Assembly: GCA_900769055.1 (NCBI GenBank)
Contig: CAAGFF010000054.1
Span: 1 to 11,296 of the forward strand
Length of the DNA stretch: 11,296 nucleotides
Source of the DNA: an uncultured Prevotella sp.
Lineage (GTDB): Bacteria > Bacteroidota > Bacteroidia > Bacteroidales > Bacteroidaceae
Direction: 5' to 3'
Shown here: piece by piece, positions 1 to 7,573 of the stretch
How the letters are laid out: the number at the start of each line of letters is the position of its first letter
Numbering within the stretch: position 1 is the stretch's first letter
Made by a program: the position numbers and the translations under genes
The notes under the pieces: generated by a model
The model's input: the letters and a program-made list of their open reading frames with translations, nothing else
Databases searched by the model: none
Told to the model about the DNA's origin: nothing

Positions 1-87
1 CAGACTAAATTTGTTCTGACCGCTAACTCTTATGGATTTTCTTATCGTCCCCAGCCTTTGGGTGGGGGAAGGTGTATCCGTATATGA
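1..87 (+). CDS. C-terminal end of an upstream protein (partial)
   Basis: The first forward frame is open from the window edge for 28 codons and ends at TGA 85-87, while the other two forward frames stop within the first 18 bases. The translated tail ends in GGGRCIRI and is rich in Tyr, Phe and Gly, which looks like a real C-terminus rather than random sequence. It vaguely recalls the Arg/Cys-rich ends of Bacteroidetes surface proteins of the FISUMP kind, but that is only a resemblance. A strong imperfect hairpin (49-67, CCCC with GGGG around a TTT loop) lies inside it; with no T-run after it, it does not look like a terminator. From 88 to about 249 I see no gene, only AT-rich spacer with a T-run at 210-216. 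The start and identity lie outside the window. Confidence 0.35.
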   Translation, partial: QTKFVLTANSYGFSYRPQPLGGGRCIRI

Positions 88-249
88 GCAATTCTGTCTA
101 TAATGGCATTACTAAGGCTTCATTGGCCTAAATCTGATGCCCCACGCACGCGTAACAATTAAATTGGTTCGAGCAAACGGATTGGCTGCGAATTTAAGGT
201 ATATAGTCATTTTTTTCTGAAAACAGACTATTTTCTCATCTTTTTCCCT

Positions 250-257
250 TATTTTTG
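250..257 (+). promoter_or_regulatory. -7 box of the probable hut operon promoter
   Basis: TATTTTTG fits the Bacteroidetes -7 consensus TAnnTTTG exactly. It would start transcription near position 261 and leave a leader of about 78 bases before ftcD. The place where a -33 TTTG should be (around 227-230) reads ACTA, so the upstream half is missing. This is the only good match before the operon. The lack of a -33 box would fit a promoter that needs an activator, but that is inference. Confidence 0.5.
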
Positions 258-268
258 CAGATGATTAT

Positions 269-296
269 TCCTGCATGGTGCAAACTGGCCACAGGA
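269..296 (+). other. Short hairpin in the ftcD leader
   Basis: TCCTG (269-273) pairs with CAGGA (292-296) and TGG (276-278) with CCA (289-291). This gives an 8-bp stem with a 2-base bulge and a 10-base loop, just after the inferred transcription start. No T-run follows, so it is not a terminator. It could be a weak leader structure or chance. Confidence 0.2.
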
Positions 297-338
297 GTAT
301 TGTCAAGAACCTAAACAACTAAAAATATTTTGAAAACT

Positions 339-2051
339 ATGGCAAACATAAGGCGTATTGTGGAGTGTGTCCCAAACTTCAGCGAGGGACGGGACAAAGA
401 GGTGATACGGCAGATTACTGATGTGATTGAGCGTTGTGAGGGAGTACGGCTCCTTGATGTCGATCCCGGTGAGGCCACCAACCGTACTGTAGTAACCTTC
501 GTTGGCGAGCCTGAGGCCGTTGTTGAGGCTGCGTTTCAGGCTGTGAGGAAGGCTGGCGAGCTGATAGACATGCGCAAGCATCATGGCGCGCACCCACGTA
601 TGGGAGCAACCGATGTGCTGCCTTTGGTTCCGGTAAGCGGCATCACACTTGAGGAGTGTGCGGAGCTGTCTCGCTGTTTGGCCCAGCGTATTGCCAAAGA
701 GCTGTCCATTCCCTGCTACTGCTATGAGGCTGCTGCACTTAGGCCAGAGCGAAAGAACCTTGCCGTGTGCCGTGAGGGCGAATATGAAGCCCTGCCCGAC
801 AAGCTCAGTCATGAGGATACGGCACCTGACTATGGTGCCCGTCCGTATGATGAGGATGTAGCACGGACAGGATGTACAACTGTTGGCGCACGTGATTTTC
901 TGATAGCTGTAAACTTCAACCTCAACACCACTTCCACCCGCAGGGCCAATGCCGTGGCGTTTGACGTACGCGAGAAGGGAAGGCCGAAACGCGAGGGCAA
1001 TCCCATAACAGGCAAGCCAATGGTGGATGCTGATGGAAACGTCATCATGCTGCCCGGAACACTGAAGGGCACCAAGGCCATCGGATGGTATATAAAAGAA
1101 TATGGTATAGCGCAGGTGTCGATGAATATCACGGATATAAATGTCACTCCTCTGCATGTTGCCTTCGACGAGGTATGCCGCTGTGCGCAGAACCGTGGGC
1201 TTAGGGTAACGGGAACAGAGATAGTCGGACTCGTACCTGAGCGGACGCTGATTAGTGCAGGACAGTATTTCCTGCGCAAGCAGAATAGGTCGTTGGGCAT
1301 ACCACGGGAGGACATACTGAGCATTGCCGTGAAGTCGATGGGACTCGATGACCTGAAACCTTTCGACCCTCAGGAGAAAGTTATAGAATATCTGCTCGAT
1401 ACAGATGGCGGAGACGGACAGCTGACGAGCCTTACCATAAAGGGTTTTGCTGACGAGACGGCCAGGGAATCACCAGCTCCAGGCGGCGGTTCCGTATCTG
1501 CCTATATGGGTGCGATGGGCGCTGCGCTGGGTACTATGGTTGCCAACCTCTCGTCACACAAGGCTGGCTGGGATGACCGTTGGGAGGAGTTCAGCCAATG
1601 GGCAGAGCAGGGTATGGCAATAGAGCAGGAACTGCTGCGCTTGGTGGATGAGGACACGGCTGCCTTCAACCGCATAATGGCGGCATTCGGTATGCCCAAG
1701 GCCACAGCCGAGGACAAGCGCTTGCGCTCAGAAGCCATACAGGCAGCTACCCTTTTTGCCGCACAAGTGCCATTGCAGACAATGAGAACATCGATGAAGG
1801 TGTTCGAACTATGCAAGGCGATGGTAGAGCATGGCAATCCGAACAGTGTATCGGATGCTGGAGTGGGAGTGTTGGCGGCACGTGCAGCGGTGATAGGCGC
1901 TGGACTTAACGTCAAGATTAACGCCTCCTCACTCAAGGACAAGGCTCAGGCATGCAGCCTTGTGGCAGAGGCTGAGGAGATGGTTGCTAAGGCAAAGGCT
2001 GCCGAACAGGAAATATTGGAAATGGTAGAGAACATGGTGTCACCAAAATAA
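339..2051 (+). CDS. ftcD: Glutamate formimidoyltransferase / formimidotetrahydrofolate cyclodeaminase, fused
   Basis: Bifunctional last enzyme of histidine breakdown. It transfers the formimino group of formiminoglutamate to tetrahydrofolate, releasing glutamate, then deaminates 5-formimino-THF to 5,10-methenyl-THF and ammonia; cytosolic. Counting from ATG 339 the protein has 570 residues. The transferase half covers roughly residues 1-330, opens with VECVPNFSEGR and has HHGAHPRMGATD at 81-92; His82 matches the catalytic His82 described for the porcine enzyme. The cyclodeaminase half starts near residue 362 with the signature PAPGGGS at 379-385. Length and domain order match the mammalian fusion, whereas many bacteria keep the two domains as separate genes. 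An in-frame TTG at 330 would add three residues, but ATG 339 gives the usual start (MANIRRIVECVPNFSEGR). It is the first gene of the operon, 10 bases before hutU. No damage is seen. Confidence 0.96.
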   Translation: MANIRRIVECVPNFSEGRDKEVIRQITDVIERCEGVRLLDVDPGEATNRTVVTFVGEPEAVVEAAFQAVRKAGELIDMRKHHGAHPRMGATDVLPLVPVSGITLEECAELSRCLAQRIAKELSIPCYCYEAAALRPERKNLAVCREGEYEALPDKLSHEDTAPDYGARPYDEDVARTGCTTVGARDFLIAVNFNLNTTSTRRANAVAFDVREKGRPKREGNPITGKPMVDADGNVIMLPGTLKGTKAIGWYIKEYGIAQVSMNITDINVTPLHVAFDEVCRCAQNRGLRVTGTEIVGLVPERTLISAGQYFLRKQNRSLGIPREDILSIAVKSMGLDDLKPFDPQEKVIEYLLDTDGGDGQLTSLTIKGFADETARESPAPGGGSVSAYMGAMGAALGTMVANLSSHKAGWDDRWEEFSQWAEQGMAIEQELLRLVDEDTAAFNRIMAAFGMPKATAEDKRLRSEAIQAATLFAAQVPLQTMRTSMKVFELCKAMVEHGNPNSVSDAGVGVLAARAAVIGAGLNVKINASSLKDKAQACSLVAEAEEMVAKAKAAEQEILEMVENMVSPK

Positions 2052-2061
2052 AAACTATTAC

Positions 2062-4083
2062 ATGATGACGAACGAACAGTTTGCGGCAGAGATACGTGCG
2101 GGCATTCCCGACGTGCTGCCAGATGTGAAACCTTATGACAACGAGATAAACCATGCGCCCAGACGCAAGGACATATTGACCGATGAGGAGAAGAAACTGG
2201 CTCTGAGGAACGCGCTGAGATATTTCCCAAGCAAGTTCCACGCCGTGCTTGCACCCGAGTTTGCACAGGAGCTTCGCGATTATGGCCGTATATATATGTA
2301 CCGCTTCCGTCCTGACTACGACATGCACGCCCGTCCCATAGACGACTATCCTCACCGTTCGCGTCAGGCTGCAGCCATAATGCTGATGATTCAGAACAAT
2401 CTGGACCCAGCTGTAGCCCAGCATCCGCATGAGCTTATCATCTATGGTGGCAATGGAGCCATATTCCAGAACTGGGCGCAATACCGTTTAGTGATGAAAT
2501 ACCTTAGCGAGATGACCGATGAGCAGACGCTGGTGATGTATTCCGGCCATCCGCTCGGTCTGTTCCCCTCGCACCGTAATGCCCCGAGGGTGGTAGTGAC
2601 CAACGGCATGGTAATACCCAACTACTCGAAGCCTGACGACTGGGAGCGGCTCAATGCCCTCGGTGTAAGCCAGTATGGACAGATGACGGCAGGCTCATAC
2701 ATGTATATAGGTCCGCAGGGCATCGTCCACGGCACCACCATAACCGTTCTCAACGCTGCCCGCAAGAAGCTCAAGTCTGAGCCTGAACGAGATGGCATCA
2801 GCGGTATGCTGTTCGTCTCGTCTGGACTTGGAGGCATGTCGGGAGCACAACCAAAGGCCGGAAACATAGCTGGCGTGGTGAGCGTGGTAGCGGAAATCAA
2901 TCCCAAGGCAGCCACCAAACGCTACGAGCAGGGATGGGTGGATGAGTTGCACGACAGCCTTGACGAGCTGATACCTGCCATACGTGCAGCAGTTAGCGAG
3001 CGCCGTACGGTGTCCATGGCATACGTAGGCAATGTTGTCGACCTGTGGGAGAGGCTTGCCGAGGAAAACATTAAGGTAGATTTGGGCAGCGACCAGACCT
3101 CGCTCCACAATCCCTGGGCAGGGGGCTACTATCCCGTAGGCATGACCCTTGACGAGTCGAAGAAGATGATGGCAGAGCAGCCACAGCTGTTCCGCGAGCG
3201 AGTACAGGAGTCGTTGAGGCGTCAGGTGGCCGCCATCAACAAGCTTGCTGCCTCAGGCATGTATTTCTTCGACTATGGTAACGCCTTCCTGTTGCAGTCT
3301 CAGCGTGCCGGTGCCGACGTCATGGGATGTGACGGACGTTTTCGCTATCCGTCTTACGTGCAGGATATCATGGGACCAATGTTCTTCGACTATGGTTTTG
3401 GCCCATTCCGCTGGGTATGCACGTCGGGCAGTCCTGCCGACCTTGCCGTTACAGACCGCATAGCTGCCGAGGTGATGGAGGAGATACGGCGTGAGGCACC
3501 CGACGAGATAAAAGGTCAGATGGAGGACAATATCCACTGGATAAGGGAGGCTGGCCGTAACAACCTCGTCGTTGGCTCACAGGCCCGCATCCTCTATGCC
3601 GATGCCGAGGGTCGTACGAAGATTGCCCTTGCCTTCAACGAGGCCATTCGCCGTGGCGAGATATCACGTCCCGTGGTGCTTGGACGTGACCATCATGATG
3701 TATCGGGCACCGACTCGCCATTTCGCGAGACCAGCAACATCTACGATGGCTCGCAGTTCTGTGCCGACATGGCTGTGCAGAATGTCATTGGCGATGCCTT
3801 CCGCGGTGCCACATGGGTGTCCCTGCACAATGGTGGTGGAGTAGGATGGGGCGAGGTCATCAATGGTGGCTTCGGTATGGTTATCGATGGTGGTGAGGAC
3901 AGCGACAGGCATATCCGTGAGATGCTGTTCTGGGATGTCAACAACGGCATTGCCCGAAGAAGCTGGGCACGCAACGGAGGTTCCATGAGGAGCATCAGAA
4001 GAGAGATGGAACGAACGCCGGGACTTTCCGTTACTATGCCCAATATCGTTGATGACGAGATTGTCAATGAAGCGATAATGTAA
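2062..4083 (+). CDS. hutU: Urocanate hydratase (urocanase), long form
   Basis: Second step of histidine catabolism: adds water to urocanate to give 4-imidazolone-5-propionate, using tightly bound NAD+ as electrophile. The protein has 673 residues, about 115 more than the Pseudomonas/Bacillus enzyme and close to the mammalian length. Recognisable family blocks are a glycine-rich GGNGAIFQNW near 129, YGQMTAGSYMYIGPQGIVHG in the first third, DQTSLHNP from 344, FDYGNAFLLQ, GPFRW at 447-451 and a glycine-rich GGGVGWGEVINGG block near the C-terminus. Where the short bacterial enzymes have PLFC before GPFRW (the cysteine numbered 410 in P. putida), this one reads PMFFDYGF at 439-446, so that cysteine is absent. 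Two ATG codons stand in tandem at 2062 and 2065, and the true start could be either. It lies 10 bases after ftcD and 34 before hutH. Confidence 0.96.
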   Translation: MMTNEQFAAEIRAGIPDVLPDVKPYDNEINHAPRRKDILTDEEKKLALRNALRYFPSKFHAVLAPEFAQELRDYGRIYMYRFRPDYDMHARPIDDYPHRSRQAAAIMLMIQNNLDPAVAQHPHELIIYGGNGAIFQNWAQYRLVMKYLSEMTDEQTLVMYSGHPLGLFPSHRNAPRVVVTNGMVIPNYSKPDDWERLNALGVSQYGQMTAGSYMYIGPQGIVHGTTITVLNAARKKLKSEPERDGISGMLFVSSGLGGMSGAQPKAGNIAGVVSVVAEINPKAATKRYEQGWVDELHDSLDELIPAIRAAVSERRTVSMAYVGNVVDLWERLAEENIKVDLGSDQTSLHNPWAGGYYPVGMTLDESKKMMAEQPQLFRERVQESLRRQVAAINKLAASGMYFFDYGNAFLLQSQRAGADVMGCDGRFRYPSYVQDIMGPMFFDYGFGPFRWVCTSGSPADLAVTDRIAAEVMEEIRREAPDEIKGQMEDNIHWIREAGRNNLVVGSQARILYADAEGRTKIALAFNEAIRRGEISRPVVLGRDHHDVSGTDSPFRETSNIYDGSQFCADMAVQNVIGDAFRGATWVSLHNGGGVGWGEVINGGFGMVIDGGEDSDRHIREMLFWDVNNGIARRSWARNGGSMRSIRREMERTPGLSVTMPNIVDDEIVNEAIM

Positions 4084-4117
4084 CTCCATCATAAAACTCT
4101 ATTATAACAAACAACCA

Positions 4118-5596
4118 ATGAATATACATAGAATATCATCAGACCATCTCTCCATAGAACGCATAGGAGAGATATTGAGCAACCATTACACGCTGGAGCT
4201 AAGTGACGATGCCCGACAGCGCATAACACATTGCCGTGAGTATCTTGACAAGAAGATAGAGGCTAACGCCAAGCCTATTTATGGAGTTACAACGGGCTTC
4301 GGGTCGCTGTGCAACGTCTCCATAGGCCGTGACTATCTTGCCCAGTTGCAGATAAACCTCATGATGTCTCATGCCTGCGGAACAGGCGAGCGTGTGCCCA
4401 ACGAGGTAGTGAAGATAATGCTCCTGCTCAAGATACAGTCTCTGAGCTACGGCTATTCTGGCTGCAAGCTCGATACCGTTGAGAGGCTTGTCGATTTCTT
4501 CAACAACGACATCTATCCAGTTGTCTTTATGCAAGGCTCTCTTGGTGCTTCCGGCGACCTTGTACCGCTGGCCCATCTCTCGCTTCCGCTTGTTGGCTTG
4601 GGTGAGGTTGAGTATAAAGGTGATGTGATGCCAGGCAAGAAACTGCTGCGCGTCATGGGATGGAAACCCATACAGCTTGCCTCGAAAGAGGGCTTGGCTC
4701 TGCTAAATGGTACGCAGAATATGGGAGCCTTTGCCGTATGGGCATTACTGCAGAGCCAGAGACTTAACGACTGGGCAGACAAGATTGCTGCCATGTCGCT
4801 CGATGCCTATAATGGTCTCATCGAACCATTTACCGATGCCGTACATCAGGTAAGGCCACACCAGGGGCAGATAGAGACTGCGGCACGTATGCGTGAGCTG
4901 CTGGCTGGCAGTGAGATTCTGGAAAAGCCAAAACCCTATGTTCAGGACCCTTACTCCTTCCGATGTGTGCCTCAGGTTCACGGAACAGTCAAGGACACCG
5001 TGAGGTATGTGGCTCAGGTCATAGATACTGAGATAAACTCAGCCACAGACAATCCCACTGTATGTCCCGATGAGGACCTTATAATCTCTGCGGGCAATTT
5101 CCATGGCGAGCCTATAGCCATGCCGATGGACTTCCTCGCCATCGCCTTGAGCGAACTTGCCAACATTTCCGAGCGTCGCATCTACAAGCTCGTCTCTGGT
5201 ACCAGAGGCCTGCCCAGTTTCTTGGTGGCCAATCCTGGAGTGAACAGCGGATTTATGATTACGCAGTATACGGCGGCTTCTGTAGTGAGTCTCAACAAGA
5301 GCCTGTGCTCGCCAGCGTCAGTAGACAGCATCCCCTCGTGCCAGGGACAGGAAGACCATGTGAGCATGGGAGCCAACGCTGCCATCAAGCTCTACAAAGT
5401 GGTGCTTAATACCGAGCGTGTGCTGGCCATAGAACTGTTCAATGCCGCACAGGCACTTGAGTTCCGTCGTCCGCTAAGGTCATCGCCCGTCATACAGGAG
5501 ATTTTCGATGCGTACCGCAAGGATGTGCCCTTCATCATAAACGACGAGGTGATGTACCCGTATATTCAGAAGTCTATAGAATTCCTGAGAAACTGA
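4118..5596 (+). CDS. hutH: Histidine ammonia-lyase (histidase)
   Basis: First step of the pathway: non-oxidative removal of ammonia from L-histidine to give trans-urocanate. The enzyme belongs to the aromatic amino acid lyase family, whose electrophile, the MIO group, forms by cyclisation of an internal Ala-Ser-Gly. That triad is present at residues 144-146 inside GSLGASGDLVPLAH, two positions later than in the P. putida enzyme (142-144). The conserved tyrosine of the YGVTTGFGSL block is at residue 55, again offset by two. Further family blocks are LLNGTQ, NFHGEP and SCQGQEDHVSMG. At 492 residues it is slightly shorter than the usual 500-510 but intact. ATG 4118 follows an A-rich stretch with no Shine-Dalgarno site, typical of Bacteroidetes. 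hutI follows after 12 bases. Confidence 0.96.
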   Translation: MNIHRISSDHLSIERIGEILSNHYTLELSDDARQRITHCREYLDKKIEANAKPIYGVTTGFGSLCNVSIGRDYLAQLQINLMMSHACGTGERVPNEVVKIMLLLKIQSLSYGYSGCKLDTVERLVDFFNNDIYPVVFMQGSLGASGDLVPLAHLSLPLVGLGEVEYKGDVMPGKKLLRVMGWKPIQLASKEGLALLNGTQNMGAFAVWALLQSQRLNDWADKIAAMSLDAYNGLIEPFTDAVHQVRPHQGQIETAARMRELLAGSEILEKPKPYVQDPYSFRCVPQVHGTVKDTVRYVAQVIDTEINSATDNPTVCPDEDLIISAGNFHGEPIAMPMDFLAIALSELANISERRIYKLVSGTRGLPSFLVANPGVNSGFMITQYTAASVVSLNKSLCSPASVDSIPSCQGQEDHVSMGANAAIKLYKVVLNTERVLAIELFNAAQALEFRRPLRSSPVIQEIFDAYRKDVPFIINDEVMYPYIQKSIEFLRN

Positions 5597-5608
5597 TTTC
5601 GTTGTCCA

Positions 5609-6847
5609 ATGCGTACTCTGATAACAAACATACGGACGCTCGCAGGAGTGAGCGACGGAAAGCAGCAAAGACTGCAGGGAGCCGCCATGTCATGCCTGGA
5701 AAGTGTTGACAATGCGTGGTTGCTGGTTGAGGACGGCATCATAGCCGCCTATGGTGATATGACATCATGGGCAGAGCGTGGAGAGCATGCCGACGTTGAG
5801 GTGGACGCAGGCGAAGGAATGGTGTTGCCGTCATGGTGCGACCCACATACTCACATCGTCTACGCCGGCAGCCGTGAGGCGGAGTTTGTCGACAAGATTA
5901 GAGGACTAAGCTACGAGGAGATAGCCAGACGTGGCGGAGGTATACTCAATTCGGCTGACCTGCTCCATACCATGACAGAGGAACAGCTCTACGACCAGGC
6001 CGTCGGACGTGCGCGTGAGATGATGGCTAAGGGAACGGGGTGTATAGAGATAAAGAGCGGGTATGGTCTCAACACTACTGATGAGCTTAAGATGCTGCGT
6101 GTCATCAGACGCATGAAAGACACTCTTCCCGTGCGTATAGTGTCTACGTTTCTTGGTGCCCATGCCGTGGGACGGCAGTATAGCCACGAGCAGTATGTCC
6201 GCCTTGTTACTGACGAGATGATACCCGAGGTTGGTCGTCAGCATCTTGCCGACTACATCGACGTGTTCTGTGACAAGGACTTCTTCACGCCAGAGGACAC
6301 GGCTCGCATACTTGAGGCAGGAGCGCGGTGGGGCATGACACCGAAGATACATGCCGATGAACTGGCTTCATCGGGTGGAGTAGAGGTAGGTGTAGCCCAC
6401 GGTGCTCTCTCCGTAGACCATTTGGAGAGTATGGCAGACGCACAGATAGAGACCCTGAGAGGTAGCACGACCATGCCTACAGCCCTGCCAGGAACGTCCT
6501 TCTTCCTGAACATGCCTTTTGCGCCTGTGCGCAAGATGATAGATGCAGGCTTGGGAGTGGCCTTGGCAAGCGACTACAACCCAGGCTCTACACCTTCTGG
6601 TGACATGAAGTTTGTCGTATCGCTTGCATGTGTGAAGATGCGGTTGCTGCCAGAGGAGGCCATAAACGCCGCAACCATAAATGCCGCCTACGCCATGGGG
6701 CTTAGCCACGATTATGGTACGATAACTCCAGGCAAGGTTGCCAACTTCTTCATCACGCAGCCCATACCGTCTGTCAGCTTCATACCCTACGCCTACACCT
6801 CGCCCATAGTCCGCCGTGTCTTCCTGCGAGGCAAGGAGATATTGTAA
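5609..6847 (+). CDS. hutI: Imidazolonepropionase
   Basis: Third step: metal-dependent hydrolysis of 4-imidazolone-5-propionate to N-formimino-L-glutamate, the substrate of FtcD. It is an amidohydrolase-superfamily enzyme of 412 residues, the normal length. Metal-site motifs are complete: DPHTH with His80 and His82, FLGAHAV with His185, HADEL with His248 and SDYNPGS with Asp322. KSGYGL and SVDHLE are also typical of the family. The C-terminus returns to the small beta domain common to these enzymes, with the usual TPGKVANF-like block. ATG 5609 is the first usable start, 12 bases after the hutH stop. It is the last gene of the hut unit. No regulator or transporter follows; a weak terminator candidate and a new promoter do. 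Confidence 0.95.
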   Translation: MRTLITNIRTLAGVSDGKQQRLQGAAMSCLESVDNAWLLVEDGIIAAYGDMTSWAERGEHADVEVDAGEGMVLPSWCDPHTHIVYAGSREAEFVDKIRGLSYEEIARRGGGILNSADLLHTMTEEQLYDQAVGRAREMMAKGTGCIEIKSGYGLNTTDELKMLRVIRRMKDTLPVRIVSTFLGAHAVGRQYSHEQYVRLVTDEMIPEVGRQHLADYIDVFCDKDFFTPEDTARILEAGARWGMTPKIHADELASSGGVEVGVAHGALSVDHLESMADAQIETLRGSTTMPTALPGTSFFLNMPFAPVRKMIDAGLGVALASDYNPGSTPSGDMKFVVSLACVKMRLLPEEAINAATINAAYAMGLSHDYGTITPGKVANFFITQPIPSVSFIPYAYTSPIVRRVFLRGKEIL

Positions 6848-6859
6848 AAGATGGCACTC

Positions 6860-6885
6860 AGGCATGTTGATTTCGTAAATTGCCT
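6860..6885 (+). terminator. Possible terminator after hutI
   Basis: AGGCA (6860-6864) pairs with TGCCT (6881-6885), and ATTT (6870-6873) pairs with AAAT (6877-6880) around a CGT loop. A 5-base bulge lies on the left side. The stem is followed by CATAAAAGTTTTG, which is only partly T-rich. The position, 13 bases after the hut stop codon and just before a new promoter, fits a transcription end, but the structure is weak. Confidence 0.35.
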
Positions 6886-6894
6886 CATAAAAGT

Positions 6895-6925
6895 TTTGCC
6901 TTCTCACAATAATTGATTAATTTTG
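6895..6925 (+). promoter_or_regulatory. Promoter for the exported-protein / DUF3256 unit
   Basis: TTTG at 6895-6898 and TAATTTTG at 6918-6925 are separated by exactly 19 bases, a full match to the Bacteroidetes housekeeping promoter (-33 TTTG, -7 TAnnTTTG). Transcription would begin near 6929 and leave about 100 bases of leader before ATG 7031. This breaks the following genes off from the hut operon. Confidence 0.65.
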
Positions 6926-6942
6926 CAACCCAAAAGAGCAAC

Positions 6943-6983
6943 ACCCTTCTTTACAGGCCCAACCATTTGTTGTAAAGAAGGGT
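6943..6983 (+). other. Perfect 13-bp hairpin in a 5' leader
   Basis: ACCCTTCTTTACA (6943-6955) and TGTAAAGAAGGGT (6971-6983) are exact reverse complements with a 15-base loop. The stem begins about 14 bases after the inferred start of the 6895-6925 promoter and ends 47 bases before ATG 7031. The bases after it (CTAAACTCTTTCATTTG) are not a clean T-run. It may be a leader element (stability, attenuation or protein binding), or a terminator for readthrough from hutI. Confidence 0.5.
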
Positions 6984-7030
6984 CTAAACTCTTTCATTTG
7001 AGGGAAACAAAAAGAAACAATAGTTGTATT

Positions 7031-7525
7031 ATGAATTTTATGAGTTTTACGAAAAAAATGCTGCTGGCTTCATTGCTGGCAATGCCCATGCGTATGGATG
7101 CGCAGACAATAGACGCTTCCTGGTTTGGGGTGAGTTTTAATGAGGCCTTGACGGCTGTAGAAAAAGAGTTTGGCAAGCCCAAGGCCGCAACGGACGATAA
7201 GCTGGATTACAGCAAAATTCTGTATGAGGGAGTCGTATGGGATGAGGCGTATTTCAAGTTCCATGATGGAAAGCTCAGTGAGGTACGCTTGTACAAACGT
7301 CAAAGCCGCAAGGCTAATGCCGTTCAGGGCGTGAAGACCGTTGCTCAGAATATGGGCAGTAAGTATGCCGTGACGAAAGATTTGGAGGACGATGGCACGC
7401 CGTTCTATAAGGGTGGCAAGTCACCAGCCGACTTTGGTCATCTGTTTACCATCTATGCCTCTCCGTACAAGGGAGCCTGGTCTACGCAGCTCCGCTTCGG
7501 ACCATTTACTTTCCTCAAACAGTAG
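7031..7525 (+). CDS. Small exported protein of unknown function
   Basis: I do not recognise a named family. From ATG 7031 the protein has 164 residues. Residues 1-24 form a standard signal peptide: KK at 8-9, the hydrophobic run MLLASLLAM, and a likely cleavage after Ala24 in DAQT. The mature part of about 140 residues starts with WFGVSFNEALTAVEKEFGKP, contains YFKFHDGKLSEVRLYK and ends in LRFGPFTFLKQ. That pattern (a helix, then alternating beta strands with a 'fgkP' turn) resembles small periplasmic Bacteroidetes proteins without known role. A longer reading from TTG 6923 would cover the leader hairpin and is unlikely; ATG 7040 (three residues later) is an alternative start. It sits behind its own promoter, 48 bases before the DUF3256 gene, and is probably cotranscribed with it. 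Confidence 0.7.
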   Translation: MNFMSFTKKMLLASLLAMPMRMDAQTIDASWFGVSFNEALTAVEKEFGKPKAATDDKLDYSKILYEGVVWDEAYFKFHDGKLSEVRLYKRQSRKANAVQGVKTVAQNMGSKYAVTKDLEDDGTPFYKGGKSPADFGHLFTIYASPYKGAWSTQLRFGPFTFLKQ

Positions 7526-7573
7526 AGCCTGTGCCGTAAGACAGGGAACTGCTGAATGGGGATTTAACAAGAG

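Noticed and set aside
261..314. A 17-codon open frame starting at the inferred hut transcription start, as a possible attenuation leader peptide
   Set aside because: It contains no histidine codon, has no ribosome site and no terminator/antiterminator pair follows it.
303..1157. 284-codon open frame on the minus strand, opposite ftcD
   Set aside because: It lies fully antisense to a gene with clear family motifs, and its product shows no recognisable domain. Long antisense frames are expected opposite GC-rich coding sequence.
6923..7030. N-terminal extension of the small exported protein from TTG 6923
   Set aside because: It would overlap the -7 box and the 13-bp hairpin, and would place the signal peptide internally.
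7528..7545. CCTGT/ACAGG hairpin between the exported-protein and DUF3256 genes
   Set aside because: Only a 5-bp stem with an 8-base loop and no T-run after it; not better than chance.
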